Below, piece after piece: positions 37,908-47,541 of a stretch of 64,000 nt of DNA (position 1 is the first letter of the stretch; each line of letters starts with the position of its first letter). The notes beneath the pieces were generated by a model. That model had not been told where the DNA came from and did no database searches. It saw nothing but the letters and a program-made list of their open reading frames with translations. Made by a program: the position numbers and the translations under genes. Source of the stretch: an uncultured Alphaproteobacteria bacterium (GTDB taxonomy: Bacteria; Pseudomonadota; Alphaproteobacteria; RF32; CAG-239); contig CALXTM010000002.1 in assembly GCA_944391415.1 (NCBI GenBank), forward strand, positions 1 through 64,000. The letters run 5' to 3'.

Positions 37908-39440
37908 ATGACACAAAAACCTGTAATGCTCCTTATATTGGACGGGTGGGGCTATCGTGATAAGCTTACGGCGGATAATGCTATTGAAAACGGTCATACG
38001 CCTAATTGGCACAGACTGCTTAAAGAGTGTCCGCACGGATTTGTTGAAACCTCCGGTTTGGCTGTAGGCTTGCCGGAAGGACAGATGGGAAATTCGGAGG
38101 TTGGGCACACCAATCTTGGCGCCGGACGCGTGGTTATGCAAGATTTGCCTAAAATTGATCAGGCAATCAAAGATGGCAGTTTGGCCCAAAATCCCGTGTT
38201 GTTAAAAATGATTGAAACTTTGCGCAATAACGGAAAGACCTGCCATCTGATGGGATTGATGTCACCGGGGGGCGTACACTCTATGCAATCGCATATTTTG
38301 GCATTGGCCAAAATTATCAGCAGCCACGGAATCCCTGTTAGGGTACACGCATTTTTGGACGGACGTGATACTCCGCCATCTTCTGCCGTGCAATATTTGG
38401 CGCAGTTTGAAAAAGATATTGCCAATTTGCATAATGTAAAAATTGCGACCATCGCCGGACGTTTTTATGCAATGGATCGCGACAAACGTTGGGACAGAAT
38501 TGAAAAAGCTTATAATAATATGGTAGCCGCCGACGGCAAGCGTTTTGCTTCGGCTGATGAGGCAATCAAAGCATCTTATGCCGACAAAGTAACCGATGAG
38601 TTTGTAGTACCTGCCGTTATCGGAGACTATCAAGGCATGCAAGACGGTGATGCCATTTTAATGGTCAACTTTAGAGCCGATAGAGCAAGAGAAATCCTTT
38701 ATGCTCTGGCCGATACCGAATTTAATGCTTTTGACCGCAAAAAAACCGTTAAATTCTCTGCCCATGTCGGAATGACCGAATATTCTGTTGATCACAACCG
38801 CTTTATGCAGACAATCTTTCCTCCTGAGCAACTGGTTAATATTTTGGGCGAAATTGTTTCGGAACACGGATTGACACAGCTTAGGATTGCCGAAACGGAA
38901 AAATATGCCCATGTAACCTTTTTCTTTAACGGCGGTGAAGAGCGCGAATTTAAGGGCGAAGAACGCATATTGATTGCCAGCCCCAAAGTTGCAACCTACG
39001 ATCTTAAACCGGAGATGAGCGTATATGAAGTAACCGAGCAATTGGTTAAGGCTATCGAAAATAAAAAGTTTGACGTAATTATTTGCAACTTTGCCAATGG
39101 AGATATGGTAGGTCATACCGGAATTATGGAGGCTGCGCTTAAAGCAGTGGCTGCCGTTGATGATTGCTTGGGTAAGGTGGAAAAAGCAATTAAAGATGTC
39201 GGCGGTGTTTTAATCGTAACTGCCGATCACGGCAATGTCGAAAAAATGGTCGACGAAACAACCGGACAACCCTATACCGCTCATACAGTGGGTAAAGTTC
39301 AGGCAGTCTTGGTTAACGATCAAAGCGGTGTCAAAGCCTTAAAAGACGGCAAACTTGCCGATATTGCTCCGACAATGCTTGATCTTTTGGGAATCGAAAA
39401 ACCAAAAGAAATGACCGGTGTTTCTTTGTTAAAGAGATAG
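37908..39440 (+). CDS. gpmI: 2,3-bisphosphoglycerate-independent phosphoglycerate mutase
   Basis: Glycolytic enzyme interconverting 3- and 2-phosphoglycerate using two Mn ions. ATG 37908 is chosen (AGAGG nine bases upstream; MTQKPVMLLILDGWGYR fits the family start); 510 residues. The phospho-Ser is in GNSEVGHTNLGAGR; metal-binding motifs ADHGNVEKM and HTVG are present. It starts the alphaproteobacterial block gpmI - EnvC-like - ctpA - YibQ-like - rppH. Confidence 0.97.
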   Translation: MTQKPVMLLILDGWGYRDKLTADNAIENGHTPNWHRLLKECPHGFVETSGLAVGLPEGQMGNSEVGHTNLGAGRVVMQDLPKIDQAIKDGSLAQNPVLLKMIETLRNNGKTCHLMGLMSPGGVHSMQSHILALAKIISSHGIPVRVHAFLDGRDTPPSSAVQYLAQFEKDIANLHNVKIATIAGRFYAMDRDKRWDRIEKAYNNMVAADGKRFASADEAIKASYADKVTDEFVVPAVIGDYQGMQDGDAILMVNFRADRAREILYALADTEFNAFDRKKTVKFSAHVGMTEYSVDHNRFMQTIFPPEQLVNILGEIVSEHGLTQLRIAETEKYAHVTFFFNGGEEREFKGEERILIASPKVATYDLKPEMSVYEVTEQLVKAIENKKFDVIICNFANGDMVGHTGIMEAALKAVAAVDDCLGKVEKAIKDVGGVLIVTADHGNVEKMVDETTGQPYTAHTVGKVQAVLVNDQSGVKALKDGKLADIAPTMLDLLGIEKPKEMTGVSLLKR

Positions 39441-39443
39441 GTG

Positions 39444-40673
39444 ATGGACTTAAAGGCAGCATTTAAATACAGTGTTCTGGCGGTGGTGTCGGCAATGATT
39501 TGCCTAAACACCGCCGAGGCTGCCACCCCATCCAAAGACGATCTCAAGAAAATGGAGGCCAAAGTCCTGCAACAAAGCATGGAACACAAAAAATTGCAGG
39601 CTCAGGCTACTCAGATTAATCTTGAGCTTTCGGCCGTAAGCAAAGAAATGGTCAAAGCCGCCAAACAAATTCAAAACAACGAAGACAAATTGTCACGCAT
39701 GGAGCGCCAGCTTGATACTTTGGAAAAGGAGCTTGAAGAAGCTAAAACAGGTTTTACCAAAGAAGACAAACATTTAATAAAAACCTTGGCGGCTTTGCAA
39801 AATCTGGCACTAAAACCAACTGAATCTCTTTTGGTGCAGCCCTTGGCTCCGGTCGATATTATTCGCAGTGCCATGATCTTGCGCGAAAGTGTGCCATATC
39901 TTGAAAAAAATGCTGAAAGAATACGCAACGAACTTCAAACCATTGCCACCAAAAAAGACAAAATACAAAAACAAATTAATGAAATTTCAAAACAAAAAAG
40001 CCTTTTGCAAGCAGAGCATGATCGTATGCGCAAGCTTGTACAGAAAAAATCAAAAATCAGAACCAGCGTCGAAATAAAATCAGAACAGGCCAAAAAAAAT
40101 ATGGACAAGCTTGCTTCTCAAGCTCAGGACCTTAGAGATTTGCTTGGAAAAATCGAACAACAGCGCAAAGAAAAAGAAGCGCGTGAAGCACAACAACGTC
40201 GCCTGGAAGAAGAACGAAGAAAATTAGAGGAAAAACAATCTGATGACTTGATTAAATCTGAGCAAGCCGCTATAACAAATATAGCGCATGGTTTTGCCAA
40301 AGCAAAAGGCAAGCTGCCAATTCCTGCCCGCGGAAAAATCGTCATGAAATACGGCGAACAAAAAGTTAAAGGAGTGTCATCGAAAGGAATAACCATTGCC
40401 ACAAGAGAGAATGCTCAGGTTATTTCGCCTTTTGACGGAGCTGTTGTTTTTGCCGGGCCGTTTAGAGGATATGGCAATATGATTATTGTGGAACACGGAG
40501 AGGGGTATTTGTCTTTGTTGGCAGGGCTTGGCAGTATTGATGTGGAATTGGGGCAAATGCTTTTGGCCGGAGAACCGGTCGGAGTTATGCCTCAGGAGCA
40601 AAATGCCGAACTATATGTTGAAATACGCAAAGATAACCAACCTATTAACCCGACGGCTTGGTTTAAAACTTAA
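39444..40673 (+). CDS. EnvC-like murein hydrolase activator (degenerate M23 domain)
   Basis: 409 residues from ATG 39444 (GTG 39441 is equally possible). Signal peptide ~1-27 (ending AEA), a long coiled coil (~30-285), then a C-terminal LytM/M23 fold (~305-409: KGITIATRENAQVISPFDGA, YGNMIIVEHGEGYLSLLAGL). The zinc ligands of active M23 peptidases (HxxxD and HxH) are absent, as in EnvC. It therefore probably activates cell-wall amidases at the division site rather than cutting peptidoglycan itself. Confidence 0.88.
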   Translation: MDLKAAFKYSVLAVVSAMICLNTAEAATPSKDDLKKMEAKVLQQSMEHKKLQAQATQINLELSAVSKEMVKAAKQIQNNEDKLSRMERQLDTLEKELEEAKTGFTKEDKHLIKTLAALQNLALKPTESLLVQPLAPVDIIRSAMILRESVPYLEKNAERIRNELQTIATKKDKIQKQINEISKQKSLLQAEHDRMRKLVQKKSKIRTSVEIKSEQAKKNMDKLASQAQDLRDLLGKIEQQRKEKEAREAQQRRLEEERRKLEEKQSDDLIKSEQAAITNIAHGFAKAKGKLPIPARGKIVMKYGEQKVKGVSSKGITIATRENAQVISPFDGAVVFAGPFRGYGNMIIVEHGEGYLSLLAGLGSIDVELGQMLLAGEPVGVMPQEQNAELYVEIRKDNQPINPTAWFKT

Positions 40674-40691
40674 AAAACAGAGGTGTTTAAG

Positions 40692-41978
40692 ATGTTAAAA
40701 AAAATATTCCTGACAATGTTGGTAAGCGTTTTTGTTGCGGTCGGAACATGGAACGCAAAAGCTGCCGAGACACAAAAAGAAGAAGAAATCAGCTCTTATG
40801 AATTGCTTAATTTGTTCGGTGAAGTTATGGAAAGAGCTAAGGCAACCTATGTCGAAGAGGTAACTGATAAGCAACTTATTGAGGCCGCCATTAACGGAAT
40901 GCTGACATCGCTTGACCCTCATTCAAGCTATCTTAATGAAAAAGATTTTAAGTATATGAATGAACAGACCAGCGGAAAATTCGGCGGATTGGGAATCGAA
41001 ATAACCATGGAACAAGGACTGGTTAAGATTGTGTCGCCGATTGACGATACACCGGCATTTAAGGCCGGCCTTAAACCGGGAGATTATATCACTAATATCG
41101 ACGGCGAAACAATTATCGGCATGACGCTTAATGAGGCGGTTGAAAAAATGCGCGGAAAGCCAGGAACCAAAGTTAAGCTTACCATAAGACGTCTTAATGA
41201 GAAACCGTTTGATGTGACCCTAAAGCGTGAAGAAATTAAAACTCAATCGGTAAAAAGCGATATTAAAGACGATGTTTTGTATATAAGAATCGGGTCTTTT
41301 TCGGAAGATGTAGATAAAGATGTCAAAAAAGCTTTTGAAAAAGCCAAAAAGGACCGCAAAGAACCGTTGAAAGGAATTGTCCTTGATGTAAGAAACAATC
41401 CCGGAGGCTTGCTTGACCAAGCAGTTGCAGTTTCTAGCCTGTTCCTGGATCAAGGAGAGATTGTATCAACAAGAGCAAGAAACGAGGAAGACACAATTCG
41501 CTATTCGGCAAAAGGCAAGGATATAACCGAAGGTTTGCCGATTGTGGTGTTGATTAATAATGGTTCGGCATCGGCATCGGAGATTGTTGCCGGCGCATTG
41601 CAAGACCATAAAAGAGCCGTTGTTCTCGGCGAAAAATCTTTTGGTAAAGGCAGTGTGCAGACGGTCGTTCCTCTTGGCAATGAAGGGGCTATGCGTCTTA
41701 CCACCGCAAGATATTATACTCCGTCGGGACGCTCCATTCAGGCAACCGGTATTGAACCAGATATTGTGGTCCACCCGGCAAAGCTTGAAGAATATACCAA
41801 CGAATATGGGTTTAGCGAGGCAGAATATACCAACGCCTTGAAAAATGAAACAATTACTAAAGAGCAAAATAAAGACAAGACGAAGGATGCGGAAGAAGAA
41901 AATTGGCGCGATGATTATCAATTGTCTAGAGCCGTTGACTTGGTTAAAGCTCTTAATATTTATACCGTAGATAAATAA
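40692..41978 (+). CDS. ctpA: S41 C-terminal processing peptidase
   Basis: Periplasmic serine protease, 428 residues from ATG 40692 (GAGG eight bases upstream). Signal peptide (~1-25, ending AKA). N-terminal helical cap (LTSLDPHSSYL), PDZ domain (~85-165, GLKPGDYITNIDG), then the protease domain with GIVLDVRNNPGGLL. The catalytic Ser lies in NGSASASEIVAGAL and the Lys in GEKSFGKGSVQ. It typically cleaves lipoproteins or cell-wall hydrolases; in this cluster cell-wall control is likely. Confidence 0.96.
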   Translation: MLKKIFLTMLVSVFVAVGTWNAKAAETQKEEEISSYELLNLFGEVMERAKATYVEEVTDKQLIEAAINGMLTSLDPHSSYLNEKDFKYMNEQTSGKFGGLGIEITMEQGLVKIVSPIDDTPAFKAGLKPGDYITNIDGETIIGMTLNEAVEKMRGKPGTKVKLTIRRLNEKPFDVTLKREEIKTQSVKSDIKDDVLYIRIGSFSEDVDKDVKKAFEKAKKDRKEPLKGIVLDVRNNPGGLLDQAVAVSSLFLDQGEIVSTRARNEEDTIRYSAKGKDITEGLPIVVLINNGSASASEIVAGALQDHKRAVVLGEKSFGKGSVQTVVPLGNEGAMRLTTARYYTPSGRSIQATGIEPDIVVHPAKLEEYTNEYGFSEAEYTNALKNETITKEQNKDKTKDAEEENWRDDYQLSRAVDLVKALNIYTVDK

Positions 41979-41995
41979 AACAAGGACTAAAGGCT

Positions 41996-43177
41996 TTGCG
42001 TGATATTATAGAAAAATACGACAAGCTAATAACCGCTGTTTTGGTTATCGTTGCCTTTGTGCTGGGAATCGGGTATTGGTTTGCCGAAGAAAAAAGCGAG
42101 CCTGTATATCTGTCAAAAATAGACCGGCTGATGTTTGACAAGGATAACAAAGCTCCAAAATTTGTTTTAACCTTGCCAGATAAGTTTATTGCCAAAGCCA
42201 AGGATAAAGACAAAAAAGTATTTTTTGATTCGGTAAAACCTTTGGTCGAAAATCCTAAAAAAGAAGAAGATACCGGGTTTTCTTTGGAAAAATTGTTGGC
42301 AGCCGTGCCAAATCTTTTGGTTCTGCAAGAGCAAAAAGCAACCCAGCAGCTTGAATTTATTGATATTGACGAGGCTCTTAGCGAACCTGGAAAAGACGGA
42401 AAAAAGCTGCCCAAAATATCTGATGATATGCGAAAACCCTGGAGCTCTTACGGAAAAAGCGTAAATATACAGCCTAATTTTAAAAAGGTTGCAATTGTGA
42501 TTGCCGGACTAGGTTTTGACCCGAATGCCATTAACAAAATATCTGATGCTTTTGACTCTGAGGTATCGCTTAGTTTTACACCTTATACACCAAAGCCTTA
42601 TGACGCCATTGTGAAAGGGCGGAGTATGGGACACGAAACTTATGTCGACCTATTATTGGCTTCGCGTGATTTCCTTAAAGAAGATACGGGTCCTTTGTCT
42701 ATAAACCTTAACCTTTCTCCTGAAGAAGCTTTGGAAAGATTTTATCAGACAATCATGCAACCGGCCCCTATAGGCGGGGTGGTAATTCGTGACGGAGTTG
42801 CCAACGAAAACAATAAAATGCTTTTAACCTTGTTGTTGGAAGAGGCAAAAAAAAGAGGGCTACTTATAATTGATGCGACCAATGAAAACGGCATTGATAA
42901 AATTGAAATTGAAGGTTTAGCTCGACGTAAAGCAGATATTGTCATCAATAAAGATATCAAAACTCAAGCAATTCAAAGTACTTTGCAAACAGCCGAAAAC
43001 ATCGCTTTTGACAAAGGCCAGGTTTTAATTGTGGCAGATCCCAAGCCTGTTATAGTAATGGCTTTATACAATTGGATTAAGACTTTTTCGCCGCAAATTT
43101 CTTATGAAGAAGCAAAAACTGTTGAAATATCGAAACCTTTTGCTTTGGTTCCGGCGTCTAATTTGGTTGTGGAATAA
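41996..43177 (+). CDS. YibQ-like divergent polysaccharide deacetylase
   Basis: 393 residues, TTG start with AAGGAC nine bases upstream. One N-terminal membrane helix (~10-30), a variable linker, then the divergent polysaccharide deacetylase (DUF610) domain: KVAIVIAGLGFDPNAINKIS, EVSLSFTPYTPKPYD, GGVVIRDGVANENNKM. This family follows ctpA in many proteobacteria. The domain has the NodB-like barrel, but activity has not been shown for most members. Its stop overlaps the rppH start (TAATG). Confidence 0.9.
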   Translation: MRDIIEKYDKLITAVLVIVAFVLGIGYWFAEEKSEPVYLSKIDRLMFDKDNKAPKFVLTLPDKFIAKAKDKDKKVFFDSVKPLVENPKKEEDTGFSLEKLLAAVPNLLVLQEQKATQQLEFIDIDEALSEPGKDGKKLPKISDDMRKPWSSYGKSVNIQPNFKKVAIVIAGLGFDPNAINKISDAFDSEVSLSFTPYTPKPYDAIVKGRSMGHETYVDLLLASRDFLKEDTGPLSINLNLSPEEALERFYQTIMQPAPIGGVVIRDGVANENNKMLLTLLLEEAKKRGLLIIDATNENGIDKIEIEGLARRKADIVINKDIKTQAIQSTLQTAENIAFDKGQVLIVADPKPVIVMALYNWIKTFSPQISYEEAKTVEISKPFALVPASNLVVE

Positions 43178-43650
43178 TGACTGATATTTATCGCAAAAAT
43201 GTGGGAATCGTCGTGTTTAACAACAATTATAAGGTGTTGTTGTGTGCAAGGGCAGATAAAAAGGAACTTTGTTGGCAATTTCCGCAAGGAGGTGTTGAGC
43301 CAAACGAGGATTTTATCCAAGCGGCCCTGCGAGAACTTAAAGAAGAAACAGGGATAAGCTCGGTTGAAATTGTGGCAACGCTGGAAAACCCTTTGCGCTA
43401 TAAATTTCCGCACAACATTTTGGCAAAGCGCCAAAAAAACGGGCATCCTGAAATCGGACAAGAGCAACAATGGGTTTTGGTGCGATTTTTGGGAACAGAT
43501 AAAGAAATAAATTTTCAACAAAACCCTGACGAAATTGAATTTAAGGCTTTTGAATGGGCGGATATAGCCGAGGCTCCGTTGCGGGTCGTGGACTTTAAAA
43601 AAGATGTCTATAATCAGGTGGCAGAAGCTTTTGCCCAATATTTAAAATAA
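43177..43650 (+). CDS. rppH: RNA pyrophosphohydrolase (Nudix)
   Basis: Removes pyrophosphate from the 5' end of mRNA, starting its decay. 157 residues. N-terminal YRKNVGIVVFNNNYKVLLC and WQFPQGGVEPNEDFIQAAL are RppH-typical. The Nudix box is complete (G38 onward, RELKEETGI). Translationally coupled to the preceding gene by a one-base overlap. Confidence 0.95.
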   Translation: MTDIYRKNVGIVVFNNNYKVLLCARADKKELCWQFPQGGVEPNEDFIQAALRELKEETGISSVEIVATLENPLRYKFPHNILAKRQKNGHPEIGQEQQWVLVRFLGTDKEINFQQNPDEIEFKAFEWADIAEAPLRVVDFKKDVYNQVAEAFAQYLK

Positions 43651-43677
43651 TATATAAATTATGTATCGGTATTAAAA

Positions 43678-44214
43678 ATGAATGATAAATTTAAAAAAGA
43701 GCGAAAAATTGTTTTAGATGCTGCCAAAGGCGGCATAGTAGGCAATGTCAAACTATCGGACAAACAAAAAAAATATGTTAAAAATTTGCTGTTGTTCGCA
43801 TTGATGAACGCCTCGACCAATGAAACCGTTACCAACAAAAATTTTATAAAATTGGTTAATCGGCTTTTTAAACAATTTATTCTTAAAATCTTAAAACAAG
43901 ACCCCGACGACGATGACGATAATTGGGACGAGGCTTTGGATGTTGAATTAAATCGCATTATGGCCGACCAAAAACTGCTTAAAGATATGGAAAGCACGCT
44001 TACGCCCGAAAAAATCTTGATGTTTCTAAAAGACAACACCAAAGGCGTGACGCAAAAAGACTTAATTAAACGCCTGATGGCTCTGCGCGAAGCAAAAGCA
44101 AACTACCGTGAAACGCCTAGAGAAAGAGAAAAGCGCGAACGAAATATTAAAGAATATGAACTGTCAAAATTGCGCCAACGAATGATGGAAAGCGAACGCG
44201 ACAGAAGCCGCTAA
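43678..44214 (+). CDS. Unknown small helical, charged protein
   Basis: 178 residues, not recognised. Predicted to be almost wholly helical; it contains an acidic patch (DPDDDDDNWDEALDVE) and an Arg/Glu-rich C-terminus (RETPREREKRERNI). No signal peptide or membrane segment. The ribosome binding site is weak. It follows rppH by 27 bases and is convergent with tsaB. Confidence 0.65.
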   Translation: MNDKFKKERKIVLDAAKGGIVGNVKLSDKQKKYVKNLLLFALMNASTNETVTNKNFIKLVNRLFKQFILKILKQDPDDDDDNWDEALDVELNRIMADQKLLKDMESTLTPEKILMFLKDNTKGVTQKDLIKRLMALREAKANYRETPREREKRERNIKEYELSKLRQRMMESERDRSR

Positions 44215-44221
44215 AAAAGAC

Positions 44222-44884
44222 TCAGTGCGAGGGCAAAGTTACATCCGGAGAGCGCAAATATAACGGTTTCGGAAAATTAATCATCTTGGCAGAGAGGGCT
44301 TGCTTGCCTGCGGCAGCCAAGAGCTCTACCGGAAGATAATCGAACATTTTTATGGCATGAATATTAAGCCCGCTTGGCGTGCTTAAAAATCGTTCGACCC
44401 CGTCGCCTACAAGCGAAACCAGCCTTCCTTTTAGCAATGCGATAATATCATCATGCAACATTGCCGCGGGAGTAGTTGCTTTTTTGAGATGTTTGTCAAA
44501 AATTTGAACATAAAAATCTTCACGCCTGGTTTCAATAATAACAGCATTTTTCTCTGCAATTTCACTTTCATCAAAAGATTGAATATAGGCATCAAAAGCA
44601 GATACACCGCTTAGAATAAGAGACGGAACGGCAAGCTTAAAAACTTTGGCTGCCGATATTGACGACCTTACTCCTGTAAATGAGCCAGGGCCTACACAAA
44701 CAAAAACGGCTCCAAGCTCCTTAAAGCTAAGCCCTGCTTCCTCCAGCATCTGCTTAATCTGCGGAATAAGCACCTCAGCTTGGCCGAAATCCATCATATG
44801 CTCAAACTTTGAAATCGTTTGATTTTCGTTTTGTAAAATAATGCCGCAGGCAGAACCGGTTGTATCAAAAGAAAGCGTATACAT
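44222..44884 (-). CDS. tsaB: tRNA threonylcarbamoyladenosine biosynthesis protein TsaB
   Basis: Partner of TsaD in making t6A37 on ANN-reading tRNAs. 220 residues, ASKHA fold: LSFDTTGSACGIIL at the N-terminus and VCVGPGSFTGVRSSISAAKV, the family hallmark. Lone gene on the minus strand; tsaD and tsaE are not in the window. Confidence 0.94.
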   Translation of the reverse strand: MYTLSFDTTGSACGIILQNENQTISKFEHMMDFGQAEVLIPQIKQMLEEAGLSFKELGAVFVCVGPGSFTGVRSSISAAKVFKLAVPSLILSGVSAFDAYIQSFDESEIAEKNAVIIETRREDFYVQIFDKHLKKATTPAAMLHDDIIALLKGRLVSLVGDGVERFLSTPSGLNIHAIKMFDYLPVELLAAAGKQALSAKMINFPKPLYLRSPDVTLPSH

Positions 44885-44978
44885 TTTTCCACTTATTTTA
44901 TTTTAAGGTTTGAATAATGTTTTTTATATACTAAAATCCGTTAATAGACAATTGTTTTTTCAAAGATGGTAAAAACTA

Positions 44979-46670
44979 ATGGATATGGTACTATTGCAAA
45001 ATATGTATGATGCCGCACCGGAATTGTGGTATGGAATCGGTGCGATTGCGGTTGCGGCCGGCGGCATTATTTTGTTGTTGGCTTTTAAATTGCTGCGGCT
45101 TAGGCAAAAAAACTATTTTTTGCAACGTGACCGCGAAAGATATGCCGAAACATTATATGCATCGCATGACGGATATTTTGCTTTTATTTATCCTGATGAT
45201 AAAGTTAACGATCCGAGAAAAAACATTACCGAGAGATGTTCGCGGCGGCTTGCAGTTATACTCAATCTCGAAAAGGGTGTTAAGTCGGATTTTAATGATA
45301 TTCTTAAAAATTTTTATAAAGACGATATAAAAAAAATTAACAAATATGTTGAATTGCTTAAAGAAGAAGGGGTCGCTTTCGAGGATTATTTTTTGCTTAA
45401 AACCGCTAACAAATATATTCGCCTGGAGGGAGTGAGAATAAACGGAGCCGACGGCAATATATATTGTGACATGATTTGGTTTCGCGACGTAAGTGTTGCA
45501 ACAACCCGTATCAAAACTTTGGAAGATGAAAAAAATTATATTAATCAACAATTGTTGTTGCAAAAAGATTTGCTGGATAATTTGCCTTTTCCGATATGGC
45601 TGCGAGATAACAATTTGGATATTATATATTGCAACAAAAAATTTGCCGAATTTGTTCCAAACAAAAGCCAAGACGACGTTATTGCCGAACACGCCGAAAT
45701 CATCGGCACAAATGGTGAGAGCCTTTCGCGTGAATTGGCAAAAAAAGTGCATGCCAATAATCGTCTTGGTAAAACGACTGTCGGGGTTATTGCCAATGGC
45801 AACAGAATCGCAATGGAAGCTTATGAAATACCGTTTTATGTCGAGCAAAACTTAAATAATACCTATTCGGCCGGATGTTTAATCGATATTAACGAGCTTG
45901 ATTTATTGCGCCGTAATTTGAAAAGACACCAAAATGCGCAGCTTGAAATATTGGGCTCTTTGGGAACGGCTTTTGCCGTATTCAGCCAAAACATGGTATT
46001 AAACTTTTATAATTCTTCTTTTGCCGAACTATGGCACTTGGATACAAAAGTGCTGGATCAAAAACCAAATTATTCGGCCTTTCTTGATATGATAAGAGAA
46101 AACAGGCTTTTACCAGAAGTGCCAGATTATAAAGCATTTAGAGCAGAAGAACAAAAGGCTTTTAACACTATTATGGAGCCAATTAATGATTTATTGCATC
46201 TGCCAAACGGTAAAACATTGCGCCGAATCAGGGCTCCTTATCCCATGGGCGGAATCGTCTTTGCTTATGAGGATATTTCAGACAGGTTAGCCGCAACCAG
46301 TGCTTATAATGCTTTAATGACGGTCCAAAACGAGATGTTGGCAAATTTGTTTGATGCAGTATTGGTATTTGGGGCAAACGGACGTTTAAGCTTTTTTAAC
46401 AACGCCTACCTGACCCTATGGAATGCCGATAAAAAATTTTTGGCAAACGAGCCTTCTTTTGAGGAGGTTTTGGACAGCCAAAGAGCCTTTTTTGCTAAAG
46501 ATGAGGATTGGGACAGTCTTAAACAGGAAATCGGGGCAAACCTGCTTAATATGACATCAAAAACCATGACCTTGCAGCGAAATAATGAAAAATTACAAAT
46601 CGCCGTAGCTAATTTATCAGACGGATCTCTTATGGTAACTTATAAAAAACTGTCAGATGAGTCTGATTGA
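44979..46670 (+). CDS. PAS-domain membrane protein lacking a kinase domain
   Basis: 563 residues. One N-terminal membrane helix (~14-36), then at least three PAS-like sensing modules (~60-170, ~195-300, ~325-425; the last segment ~440-555 resembles a fourth: NLFDAVLVFGANGRLSFFNN). In related alphaproteobacteria such proteins continue into HisKA and HATPase domains; here the frame stops after SDGSLMVTYKKLSDESD, exactly where the kinase would begin. It may be a truncated sensor or a regulator acting on a separate partner. Confidence 0.8.
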   Translation: MDMVLLQNMYDAAPELWYGIGAIAVAAGGIILLLAFKLLRLRQKNYFLQRDRERYAETLYASHDGYFAFIYPDDKVNDPRKNITERCSRRLAVILNLEKGVKSDFNDILKNFYKDDIKKINKYVELLKEEGVAFEDYFLLKTANKYIRLEGVRINGADGNIYCDMIWFRDVSVATTRIKTLEDEKNYINQQLLLQKDLLDNLPFPIWLRDNNLDIIYCNKKFAEFVPNKSQDDVIAEHAEIIGTNGESLSRELAKKVHANNRLGKTTVGVIANGNRIAMEAYEIPFYVEQNLNNTYSAGCLIDINELDLLRRNLKRHQNAQLEILGSLGTAFAVFSQNMVLNFYNSSFAELWHLDTKVLDQKPNYSAFLDMIRENRLLPEVPDYKAFRAEEQKAFNTIMEPINDLLHLPNGKTLRRIRAPYPMGGIVFAYEDISDRLAATSAYNALMTVQNEMLANLFDAVLVFGANGRLSFFNNAYLTLWNADKKFLANEPSFEEVLDSQRAFFAKDEDWDSLKQEIGANLLNMTSKTMTLQRNNEKLQIAVANLSDGSLMVTYKKLSDESD

Positions 46671-46729
46671 CAGCTTGCCTTTTTTGTGAAACCTTATAGA
46701 TGTAAATAATACCTACAACAGGAGCTATC

Positions 46730-47539
46730 ATGACCGAGGACGACGCCTCTGCTAATATAGAATGGGAACAAAAAAAAGCCTCTCCTCCAAAAGAGCGCTT
46801 ATCTCGAAGAATCGACGTGCAAAAAGCCGTTAAAGCGCAGGCAAAAGATCGTAATAATTTTAAATCTTTGGCAAAACAAGTTAAAAATTTGTCACCAAAC
46901 ATCAGAAAACTCAAAACCAAAATAAAAGATGTTTACGATGACGATGATGAAGATGAGGATGAAGAAAATGAGGTCATTTTTAATTTTAATCTGGAAGATG
47001 GAAACTCCTCTTTGATAAGCGCCTTAAAAGAAGAAGAAAAAGCATCACTTAAAGAAAAACAAAATGCCGAAAACATCAAACTGCAACAAACTGCCGGCAA
47101 AATGCAGGCAATTTTGATGGCAGACCAGATGTCTAAAAAGCTCGGCCTTAAAGGGGTAAACAAAAAAACAATTAATACTAATGTGCAGGATGCAACATTG
47201 ACCTTTGATGCCTTTGATAAAACCATATCGCAAAATGTTGCACAAAAAACCAAAATTAACACCGAAAATCTATCTCCTAAAAAAACAGCGCAGATGATTA
47301 AAGGATTGAAACGAATCAAAAAAATGAACCTGACCGATGAAGAAAAAAAGAATCTGATTTTTGATACCATGGATGCGGAAGATCTTATAAAAATCGGCAA
47401 GACCGCTGATGATAAAAAAACTGCAGAACTCATTTTGGAAAAATCAGGCCGCAAAGAAAAAAAGAATCCGATAAAAAAAGACGCACGCGACAAACAAAAA
47501 CTAAAAGAGACTATGAGAAAAGTTAAAGTCAGAGAATAA
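46730..47539 (+). CDS. Unknown highly charged helical protein
   Basis: 269 residues with AGGAG six bases before the ATG. Lys-rich N-terminal helices, an acidic run (VYDDDDEDEDEENE, ~70-83), then long helical segments and a Lys-rich tail. No known domain, signal or membrane segment. Convergent with the J-domain gene two bases downstream. Nucleic-acid or protein binding is conceivable from the charge pattern only. Confidence 0.65.
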   Translation: MTEDDASANIEWEQKKASPPKERLSRRIDVQKAVKAQAKDRNNFKSLAKQVKNLSPNIRKLKTKIKDVYDDDDEDEDEENEVIFNFNLEDGNSSLISALKEEEKASLKEKQNAENIKLQQTAGKMQAILMADQMSKKLGLKGVNKKTINTNVQDATLTFDAFDKTISQNVAQKTKINTENLSPKKTAQMIKGLKRIKKMNLTDEEKKNLIFDTMDAEDLIKIGKTADDKKTAELILEKSGRKEKKNPIKKDARDKQKLKETMRKVKVRE

Positions 47540-47541
47540 AA

